Positions 22,101 through 26,968 of a stretch of DNA of 26,968 nt are shown here, piece after piece (position 1 is the first letter of the stretch; each line of letters starts with the position of its first letter). The translations under genes and the position numbers were made by a program. The notes beneath the pieces were generated by a model. The model was not told the origin of the DNA, made no database searches, and was given only the letters and a program-made list of their open reading frames with translations. Source of the DNA: a virus; the IMG/VR virus record IMGVR_UViG_3300048837_000891, positions 1 to 26,968 of that record; one strand, written 5' to 3'.

Positions 22101-22782
22101 CGATGTCATTTCCGGCAATACCCAACTGCCCTGCCTGGGCGGCAATGGCTGCCAGCCCGTCGGCACTGATCGGTAACTCGGTTGACAGCCGCTTGATGCT
22201 GTCGGATAGCTTGGCGAATTCATCATCGCTGACATCCACGACTTTGCGCACATCCGCCATGGCAGATTCAAATTCGATTGCCTTCTTTGAGGCGGCGACC
22301 AGACCGACAGCACCGGCGGCGAATCCGGCCAGCTGGCCGGCAACGTTGCCTATGGCGTCTGCCCAGCCATTGGTCTCCTGGGACAACTCATTCACCCGCT
22401 CCTCCATCGCCAGATGCGCCTGCGCCAGCTCGACGCCGGTCAACATGCCGGATTCTCTCAGGTCATCGTAGGCTTGCCGGGCTTTGCGGATTTCCTCTTC
22501 GATTTTGGCGTGCGGTATGAGATTGAGGACTTCGCGGCCTTTGGCCACTTCGGCCAATGACTGATAGGTCTCCAGTAGTTGCCGGGTTTCTTCGTCCAGA
22601 TCCTCTATGGCCACCAAACCCCGTTCGGCATCCCTGGCCAATTGCATGAACGCCTTGATTTCGTCCGGCGATTTACCCAGCTCCTTGAGCACATCGCGCC
22701 AATCACGGCGCAATGTGCTAAGGTTTGAGGTAGCGTTGTCAATGTCAATATCAAAATTTAATTGAATCGATTCTCTGGACAT
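19147..22782 (-). CDS. Tail tape-measure protein (TP901 type)
   Basis: A 1211-residue protein, the longest in the window. The N-terminal 200 residues are coiled coil. Residues about 170-400 show the TP901 core (SADGLAAIAAQAGQLGIAGNDIEAF, LGNAINTLGNNTAAKEKDIVDAM). Ala/Gly-rich membrane-like segments lie at about 490-570 (AAVVGTIAAGAAGLRVAFSAMG; MNVAFIAAAAFLAGW). The C-terminus is a long charged coiled coil (REKAELEKQYQEAIAQ to ERDREAESKREAERQRL). It sets tail length and helps deliver DNA. No clear Shine-Dalgarno precedes the ATG at 22782. A tail of roughly 180 nm would follow from the usual 0.15 nm per residue rule. Confidence 0.93.
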   Translation of the reverse strand: MSRESIQLNFDIDIDNATSNLSTLRRDWRDVLKELGKSPDEIKAFMQLARDAERGLVAIEDLDEETRQLLETYQSLAEVAKGREVLNLIPHAKIEEEIRKARQAYDDLRESGMLTGVELAQAHLAMEERVNELSQETNGWADAIGNVAGQLAGFAAGAVGLVAASKKAIEFESAMADVRKVVDVSDDEFAKLSDSIKRLSTELPISADGLAAIAAQAGQLGIAGNDIEAFTLLAAKMGTAFNMLPEQAGEAIAELKNVFQIPIAEVELLGNAINTLGNNTAAKEKDIVDAMTRIGGTSRQFGLVAEEAAALSAAFIALGKPPEVAATGINALLSKLQTAEVGSKSFRDGLDALGISAGQLAADVRDKPQQALIEFLQTLERLDGKSRAEILTRMFGAEYQDDISLLVGSLGDYEKALGLVTDRQATSGALDREFQERMKTTQAQLERLSNAVEVIAINLGEVFLPAIAAAAEGLITAAAAVGEFIDKFPELSAAAAVVGTIAAGAAGLRVAFSAMGVVAAKSAAAATAALRLLNTEMTATALIANKMNVAFIAAAAFLAGWEIGTYLRDEFATVRVAGVAMAEGVTLAFENMRYGWEAFQTVFNNNTLDAAAAEHEKRVQDIRDIYFDLYKDAEAVPGKLAETHAAAAEKIATIPAVVAKSIDQMLADVAASDQKIGAQIEQTQNRLAAWPILYEAVANGMGPVEEKTRLLLELGEHQKTLQVELAGLEVQRAVNTVQTLDLMNQKEQENLDKKKKLVAESGQLLDRYKIDMQQLLTGVSVDAKGAIDGLKELNAVLKAGTDEVSVQAAGMGMALTEALSSVNNGAELNALKNTWDDLGESGEITAEVWKTGLSQIKDKGEELNNSKPGKGLEEVKDGAEKSVPALKKLEDGIEEVKEKSEEFGESARVIAGGIAAIINATTQSMHGLSEAAGQAFEQMQFGKKPLDDMDLLRSKYEEARESVERLATAQAHWMNQSFGHYFAELQQNAARVTEEYYRQQIALRGLLDRLENGKSSFEELNYLAAGASKQFNLLNESDLSKLQSAIAAAKSAMDALNQSTESTLINLQNQLDSLEGKTESIENRNFVREKAELEKQYQEAIAQGNAEAARNAEESIRILEQIHRKKMQQIAIENKAERDREAESKREAERQRLTTQTPVRAASAPQNATQYAANTQKQVIELRLNSQKVELETDNPTQLLDLLARTGLTTL

Positions 22783-22786
22783 ATTT

Positions 22787-22981
22787 ATGATGACTCAGAT
22801 CAGGAAATTTGTTTATCAGCACTTTTTTATACTGACCATTCTGGCGGTGATCGGTGCCGTGATGATGTATGCCGTTTACCCCGAAGCACCGGTCTATGTG
22901 ATCGGGTTCACGGCTATGGGGGTGTTTATCGCCCTACCCGCCTTTTTGCTTTTTTGCTGGCTGATAGGGCTTTTGCGGTAG
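22787..22981 (+). CDS. Small two-helix membrane protein, antisense to the late operon
   Basis: A 64-residue frame on the + strand filling the gap between the tape-measure and major-tail genes. The product has two hydrophobic segments (FFILTILAVIGAVMMYAV and VIGFTAMGVFIALPAFLLFCWL) around a short loop (YPEAPVY) and a basic start (MMTQIRKFVYQH). The minus strand of this gap has no long open frame. A weak possible promoter (TTGTCA at 22736, TTTAAT at 22757, spacer 15) lies upstream, but no good ribosome-binding site is seen. Function unknown. Confidence 0.5.
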   Translation: MMTQIRKFVYQHFFILTILAVIGAVMMYAVYPEAPVYVIGFTAMGVFIALPAFLLFCWLIGLLR

Positions 22982-22992
22982 ACACTTTTGCG

Positions 22993-23712
22993 TTACGCGG
23001 CGGCGCGGGTGAAGAACTTGGACTTGCCGGTACCGGTCACGCTTTCGTCTGCCAAGACTTCGCCCTCGATGCTGAACGAGCTGAAGTCGTCTGAAATCAA
23101 CCCCAGACCTGAGGCGGGAGATGGCTTCCAGCGGTATACCTTGACGGTGTACGCCTTGCCGTTCGAATCGTTGATGCCATCCAGAACTACGGCGACATCC
23201 GCGCCACTGTCTACCAGCGCTTGCAGGACTGAACCGGCTTTTTTGGTGTAGTCCACCAACAACGCCTGCGCGTCGGTGATGGTGCCTGTGCTCAGCACTT
23301 TGATGCCTGCGGCTGTAACCTCGTAATCGGTGCCCACTGTGTAGGTGGTTACACCTGTGTCATCGGTAACGGTTACGGTCAGTTCCTTGTCGATCATGAA
23401 TTCGGTAGCCGCCAAGCCGTCATGAACGGCTGTGATGGCTTCGTCGGTAACCGCTGCCGCTGTAACGGTTTCAATCAGGCCGCGCAAGGCCAGCGCCAAA
23501 TTGTTATTACTGAAGCTGTTCAGCTCCATGGAAAGTTTCACGGCGGTTACGTTGGTGACCGAAGCCGAGTTACCGCCACCACCACGGTAGTTTTTCTGGG
23601 TTTTGGTTTCCTGCTCGATGCTGAAATTGACATTCGAGCAGTTGCCGACGTCGCGGCCATTGATATAAACAACTCCTGAACCGATGTAGGCTTCATTCAG
23701 TGTGGTTGACAT
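22993..23712 (-). CDS. Major tail tube protein
   Basis: A 239-residue protein with the major-tail-protein pattern. The N-terminus is MSTTLNEAYIGSGVVYINGRDVGNCSNVNFSIEQETKTQ. A Gly-rich turn (RGGGGNSASVTNVTAVKLSMELNSF) follows, then a central Ig-like part (TVTDDTGVTTYTVGTDYEV). The C-terminus is YTVKVYRWKPSPASGLGLISDDFSSFSIEGEVLAD, a typical tail-tube ending. The ATG at 23712 follows CAGGAGAA. It lies upstream of the tape measure as in other siphoviruses, and downstream of an intrinsic terminator at 23742-23763. Confidence 0.88.
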   Translation of the reverse strand: MSTTLNEAYIGSGVVYINGRDVGNCSNVNFSIEQETKTQKNYRGGGGNSASVTNVTAVKLSMELNSFSNNNLALALRGLIETVTAAAVTDEAITAVHDGLAATEFMIDKELTVTVTDDTGVTTYTVGTDYEVTAAGIKVLSTGTITDAQALLVDYTKKAGSVLQALVDSGADVAVVLDGINDSNGKAYTVKVYRWKPSPASGLGLISDDFSSFSIEGEVLADESVTGTGKSKFFTRAAA

Positions 23713-23741
23713 GTGCGTCTTCTCCTGCGTTTTTGAGGTAT

Positions 23742-23763
23742 AAAAAAACCCGCAATGCGCGGG
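23742..23763 (-). terminator. Intrinsic terminator inside the late operon
   Basis: On the minus strand, CCCGC-GCATT-GCGGG is followed directly by TTTTTTT, a compact rho-independent terminator. It lies between the tail-terminator gene and the major tail gene, in a 76-bp gap. It should reduce read-through into the tail genes or release the head-gene mRNA. No strong promoter fits in the 30 bp before the major tail gene, so read-through or antitermination is implied. Confidence 0.7.
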
Positions 23764-23788
23764 CTGGTGTTGGGTTTAGGCGATGGTT

Positions 23789-24247
23789 TTATATTTTGTC
23801 CGGATCCGAAAGATACTCGCTCCAAAGTATTTTGATGCGTACCTGAACACTGACAAAACCCGAACCGTCATCGGGGGTCTGAATGCTTTTGCCGTCATAC
23901 TCGCCCCGAATGATCAAGCCGGGATGACGCTGAATCGCGGGAAACAGCGCCCGCTTTATGTCGGCCAGCAAATAGTGCGCGGCATCCAGCGGGTTGTCTG
24001 GATCGGATTGCGCGAAGCCTTCAATCGTTACGGCTTCGCTTAGCTGCACCGTGTTGTTGCCTGCCCGTTTGTCTACGGTTTCATCACCTTCGTGGATGAG
24101 CAGCAAGGGAAAGCTTTCATCCGGGGATATGCGCAAGCGGCCGCGACTGACCCGCAATCCGGCATCGCTGCCATAGCCATTGGCCAGGGTGATTTTTTCA
24201 AGTTCTGTCTGGATCTGTTTGATTACGGTCAGGGCTTTGCTGTCCAT
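23789..24247 (-). CDS. Putative tail terminator protein
   Basis: A 152-residue protein: N-terminal helix (SKALTVIKQIQTELEKI), a central strand region (SFPLLLIHEGDETVDKRAGNNTVQLSEAVTIEGFAQ), and a helix (PLDAAHYLLADIKRALFP). A final strand pair follows (GSGFVSVQVRIKILW). This alpha-beta layout, its size and its place between the gpZ-like gene and the major tail gene match the tail terminator (lambda gpU position), which caps the tail tube at the head side. GGAG lies 10 bases before the start. Based mainly on order. Confidence 0.7.
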   Translation of the reverse strand: MDSKALTVIKQIQTELEKITLANGYGSDAGLRVSRGRLRISPDESFPLLLIHEGDETVDKRAGNNTVQLSEAVTIEGFAQSDPDNPLDAAHYLLADIKRALFPAIQRHPGLIIRGEYDGKSIQTPDDGSGFVSVQVRIKILWSEYLSDPDKI

Positions 24248-24250
24248 CAG

Positions 24251-24802
24251 TTACTGGCTCCAGATTTTTTTCATTTTGTCTTCAAAAATTACCGCTAAAC
24301 GCGCCTGAATTCTGTCCATGCGGCCGTCTTGTTTTCGCAGTCTTGAAAACGCACTGGCCAGACTAAAGCCCCAGGCTGGCTCCGGCGCTCTTAGCTGGCC
24401 ACTGTGGTTTTTTGACCGCAGCGGGAGCTTATACTGGCTGCGGGGGTTGATAAATCCGGCGGCCATTTTTTGGCCACCAATAAAGTCGACCATGATTTTA
24501 GCCCGCGTCGGGATGGCCGTTGACAGTGCCCGGTAACGATACTCTTTGACGGGTATGCCTTCGGCGCTGGCCAGTACTTCGGCGTAGGCTCTGCGGGTTG
24601 ATGCCCGCCGAATGCGCGAGCGTTGCTGCAGGGCGCGCATGTTGATGCCGGTGGCCTGCTGTGTTTCGTTGAGCATCTCTTTGCGCACCTCAGCGGCGGT
24701 CGCATTTACCGCCGACACAGCGGCCTTTAAGGCTTCCCGCTCGGTTAATCCGAACAGGTGCTGGGCGCGTTCGACGCCTTCAAAGACAATTTTTACACTC
24801 AT
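24251..24802 (-). CDS. Minor tail / tail-completion protein (lambda gpZ or HK97 gp10 type)
   Basis: A 183-residue basic protein: helix AVSAVNATAAEVRKEMLNETQQATGINMRALQQRSRIRRASTRR split over about 29-71, then strands (AYAEVLASAEGIPVKEYR). The C-terminal part has Gly/Lys-rich loops and ends in RMDRIQARLAVIFEDKMKKIW. This fits the gpZ family, which completes the tail at its head-proximal end. TGAGG precedes the ATG by about 8 bases, and it starts 9 bp after the head-closure gene. Confidence 0.78.
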   Translation of the reverse strand: MSVKIVFEGVERAQHLFGLTEREALKAAVSAVNATAAEVRKEMLNETQQATGINMRALQQRSRIRRASTRRAYAEVLASAEGIPVKEYRYRALSTAIPTRAKIMVDFIGGQKMAAGFINPRSQYKLPLRSKNHSGQLRAPEPAWGFSLASAFSRLRKQDGRMDRIQARLAVIFEDKMKKIWSQ

Positions 24803-24811
24803 TCACAAGCC

Positions 24812-25351
24812 TCAAGCCATGAATTGCACAATAACGCCATCATCGCCCCCTTCGGCAATGCCGCGCAGGTTATACGTGTTGGTGCCCGTCTGGATCTGGT
24901 CGCCGCGTTGAAAAGGCCGCCGAAATTGTACTGACAGCATTTCGAGCTTGTGCCGGTAGTCGAGCAGTTGCCCATCCATGCCCATATAGGGGGTATTTCG
25001 GGTCTCGTATACCCATATTGGGTAGGAATCGCCCGTTTCTGGCTGGTAGGTTCCGTGTTGACCTGCCAAGGCTTCAGTCATCAACAGGATTTCATCGCGT
25101 TTGGACACCTCATCGACATATTCAACGAGGTACCAGCCGGCACTATCCCGATGGCGCACCAGCCAGTTCTGGGCAATGTCGTCCCGCTGCCGCAGTCGCA
25201 GTCGCAGTCGCAGGATTATTTTGATGCCCGTGCGCAGTCCATCGGTATTTACAGACCGGTTCGCAGGGGCTTCAATGTCTGCCCAAGCCAGTGTCTTGAC
25301 GCCTGTCGGGCTGATTAGCTCGATGCGGTGCTTCAATTTACCGGCACGCAT
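24812..25351 (-). CDS. Head closure (head-tail adaptor) protein with C-terminal extension
   Basis: Residues 1-100 have the head-closure layout (MRAGKLKHRIELISPTGVKTLAWADIEAP..., then WYLVEYVDEVSKRDEILLMTEAL). Such adaptors (HK97 gp7 / SPP1 gp16 type) are usually 100-120 residues. This one is 179, with about 75 extra residues (YQPETGDSYPIWVYETRNT.. to DDGVIVQFMA) forming a second beta domain. An IILRLRLRLRQRD stretch comes from a hexanucleotide repeat (25191-25213). It overlaps the connector gene by 1 bp (TAATG). Confidence 0.72.
   Translation of the reverse strand: MRAGKLKHRIELISPTGVKTLAWADIEAPANRSVNTDGLRTGIKIILRLRLRLRQRDDIAQNWLVRHRDSAGWYLVEYVDEVSKRDEILLMTEALAGQHGTYQPETGDSYPIWVYETRNTPYMGMDGQLLDYRHKLEMLSVQFRRPFQRGDQIQTGTNTYNLRGIAEGGDDGVIVQFMA
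25191..25213. repeat. Tandem hexanucleotide repeat (CGCAGT)n in the head-closure gene
   Basis: Three full CGCAGT units and a partial fourth (CGCAG) in a row, preceded by the near variant CGCTGC. On the coding strand this gives alternating Leu-Arg. A six-base unit can change number without breaking the frame. Confidence 0.85.
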
Positions 25352-25872
25352 TAGCCTAACCTCGGCAATTTGTGACCGGCAATCAGATAATCCACCGTCA
25401 TCGGTACCCGGTTCAGCGCTGTTTCGCTCAGGGCTTCGCGGTGTTCGTACCAGGTGCCTGTCAGGATCAGGGCGGCGCGCAACAAATCCGCCGGTAACGG
25501 GGTATAGCCTGCAGTGACGGTGATTTTTACACTCATCAGTGCCGAATGGGTTGCTGGCCAGTTGGTGCCTTGCGCTGGCCGCACTTTTATGGGCAATTCG
25601 CGGTCATCCAGTACCCATTCGGCCAATACTTGCCAATCACCGGCGGTATCCCGGTATGCCACCTGATCGACGGCGATAATGGGGCTGTGGTTGAGCAATA
25701 CCGGGGTGGTGAATGCATCCAGCACAATTTCAATCGGGCGCGGGGTAATTACGCGGCGAGTGAGGTTTTCCAGCTTGAGCAGCGCGGCATCCCAGAGCGA
25801 TGCCAACAAGGCGTCATCGTCGCCATGTTCTATTCGCAGGTGCTTTTTGATGTCGTTTAAGGGCGCAGGCAT
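25351..25872 (-). CDS. Head-tail connector (gp6-like DNA packaging adaptor)
   Basis: The product begins MPAPLNDIKKHLRIEHGDDDALLASLWDAALLKLENLTRR, the characteristic gp6/gp8-like start with two helices. A strand block follows (PIEIVLDAFTTPVLLNHSPIIAVDQVAYRD), and the chain ends in a long helix (PLPADLLRAALILTGTWYEHREAL). It forms the ring between portal and tail. I chose the ATG at 25872, which has GGAAAG four bases upstream; a TTG 12 bp earlier is an alternative. It follows the capsid gene after a 79-bp gap containing a stable hairpin. Confidence 0.85.
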   Translation of the reverse strand: MPAPLNDIKKHLRIEHGDDDALLASLWDAALLKLENLTRRVITPRPIEIVLDAFTTPVLLNHSPIIAVDQVAYRDTAGDWQVLAEWVLDDRELPIKVRPAQGTNWPATHSALMSVKITVTAGYTPLPADLLRAALILTGTWYEHREALSETALNRVPMTVDYLIAGHKLPRLG

Positions 25873-25911
25873 AGGGCTTTCCAATGTTCTTGGTCAAGGT
25901 CGTGGGAAGAT

Positions 25912-25933
25912 ACGGGAACCTTGCGGCTCCCGT
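25912..25933 (-). other. Stem-loop with GNRA tetraloop after the capsid gene
   Basis: In minus-strand RNA, ACGGGAGCC and GGUUCCCGU form a 9-bp stem (one G-U) closed by GCAA, a GNRA tetraloop. No U-tract follows, so it is not a standard terminator. It lies 18 bp after the capsid stop codon and may block exonucleases or mark an RNase cut, raising capsid mRNA stability. Confidence 0.6.
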
Positions 25934-25951
25934 CTTTTACAGCGCCACCAC

Positions 25952-26968
25952 TTACACTGACAGGGTCAGTGCCTTGATGGCATTGCTGTCTACCAACATG
26001 CCGCCAACGCGCTTGGTGGTGTAGAAACCCACGTTCGGCTTGTTGGTGTAGGGGTCACGCAATACGCGCACACCCATTCGGTCAACAATGGTGTACCCCC
26101 GCTTGAAGTCGCCAAACAGGATTGACTTGGCAGCCGCGCCAATCGCTGGCATGTCTTCGTTTTCGACAATCGCGTAATTGAGGATGCTGGACGGTTGACC
26201 GGCCTGCAAGCCAGGTTGCCAGAGGTAGTTACCATCCGCGTCTTTGAACTTGCGAATGTGCGCGACCGTCAACCCGGCCATCATGAAGCGGGCAGCCGAA
26301 CGATAGCCTTGTTTCAGGGCGTAGATCAGGGTTATCAGGTCGTCGCCATCAAAGTTCCCCGAGGTGCCCGAGGTGACTTCTTGCAGGGTTCCGAAGGCGC
26401 GCACATTGTCAGCCGTGGCTGCGAATGCGTGATCCAGAATGCCCTTGGGTTTGTTCGAGCCGTCACCCGAGAGGAAGGCGGCACCTTCTTTTTCGGCAAA
26501 CTCGATGGCCACTTCGCTTTGTATCCACTGTTCTGCATTGAAAAACAGATCATCCAGCGCGGTTTGTGTGGCTTGCGGGTTGGCGTAGATTTCGCCCATG
26601 GTGGCGACGATTTGCGCCAGTGTCGGGGTGCCAGTCGCGGGGCGGGCAGAGGTTTCACCTACCCAGCCGGATCCTGCGCCACCCAGATTCACCAGGCGCT
26701 TGTAATCGGTGGTGCCAATGGTCATTTGGCCACAGACCTGACGCATGGGGGAGACAACGCGCATCAACTGCAGGATGTTGCGGTCGAAGTCTTCCGGCAC
26801 GGCATAGCCCCCATCAGCATCAACAGTGGTTTGCAGGGCTTTGCGCTCCAGATTGCGCAGGCCGTCGTCATGCCCCTTGCGGATGAACTGGTCAAACGCG
26901 CTTTTGTGGTCGGCAACGATTTTACTGTCGGCGCCGGTGGCTCCTGGTCGCTTGAATTCTTTCAGTTC
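25952..26968 (-). CDS. Major capsid protein, HK97 fold (5' end beyond the window)
   Basis: The frame is open to the right edge, giving 338 visible residues plus the stop codon; a GTG at 26800 is internal. The start of the visible part is delta-domain-like and charged (DHKSAFDQFIRKG, LRNLERKALQTT), followed by GGYAVPEDFDRNILQLM, the usual junction to the mature capsid. Later segments (GWVGETSARPATGTPTLAQI, ALDDLFFNAEQWIQSEVAIEFAEKEGAAFLSGDG, PYTNKPNVGFYTTKRVGG) are classic HK97-type. About 50-100 residues are missing, with protease and portal genes expected upstream. Confidence 0.93.
   Translation of the reverse strand, partial: ELKEFKRPGATGADSKIVADHKSAFDQFIRKGHDDGLRNLERKALQTTVDADGGYAVPEDFDRNILQLMRVVSPMRQVCGQMTIGTTDYKRLVNLGGAGSGWVGETSARPATGTPTLAQIVATMGEIYANPQATQTALDDLFFNAEQWIQSEVAIEFAEKEGAAFLSGDGSNKPKGILDHAFAATADNVRAFGTLQEVTSGTSGNFDGDDLITLIYALKQGYRSAARFMMAGLTVAHIRKFKDADGNYLWQPGLQAGQPSSILNYAIVENEDMPAIGAAAKSILFGDFKRGYTIVDRMGVRVLRDPYTNKPNVGFYTTKRVGGMLVDSNAIKALTLSV

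Noticed and set aside
1-26968. CRISPR array, insertion sequence, rRNA or complete tRNA
   Set aside because: No regularly spaced repeats, no transposase or terminal inverted repeats and no rRNA segments were seen on either strand.

Overview
The window looks like part of a temperate, long-tailed (siphovirus-type) bacteriophage genome. Two oppositely transcribed halves converge on an attachment site and an accessory region. The host is probably a gammaproteobacterium. This is inferred from mid-range base composition, a DUF4124 secreted protein, HicAB and HigBA-type modules, and an attachment core matching the 3' end of a tRNA-Pro(GGG) gene; nothing in the window fixes the genus.

Region 1 (1-7127, mostly + strand) is an early/recombination region. 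It starts with the C-terminus of an unidentified protein and a convergent DUF488 gene. A regulatory stretch follows, with inverted repeats and a TTGACA promoter whose spacer holds a perfect palindrome. Then comes a tightly packed run of small genes, including a DEDDh exonuclease, a protein with an SSB-like acidic tail, a possible lipoprotein and two tiny membrane peptides. The region ends with an antisense HicAB module, a zinc-ribbon protein, a DUF4224 protein and a tyrosine integrase.

Region 2 (7128-12354) carries the attachment site and cargo. About 170 bp after the integrase lies a 49-bp tRNA-Pro 3' fragment with no 5' half. It is flanked on both sides by copies of TTGTAGAACG, and phage-type genes lie on both sides. 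That is the layout of an attP, not an attL or attR, so the sequence probably comes from a free phage genome, an excised circle or a tandem lysogen. The cargo is a RelE/HigB-type toxin-antitoxin pair, a structured leader resembling the C4 antisense RNA class in front of a BRO-family antirepressor, a type II restriction-modification pair (m5C methyltransferase plus HNH endonuclease), a secreted DUF4124 protein and a second, different HicAB pair with its own near-consensus promoter. The second HicAB pair lies between two copies of a 20-bp sequence that is the 3' end of the adjoining tail gene.

Region 3 (12355-26968, - strand) is the late operon, read right to left: HK97-type major capsid (cut by the window edge), head-tail connector, head closure, gpZ/gp10-like protein, tail terminator, major tail protein, tape measure, then five tail-tip/hub genes and a small conserved protein. 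Most genes abut or overlap by 1-4 bases. Terminase, portal and protease are expected beyond the right edge. Lysis and replication-initiation genes are not in view. The slot between major tail protein and tape measure, where tail-assembly chaperones usually lie, instead holds a 64-residue membrane-protein frame on the opposite strand.
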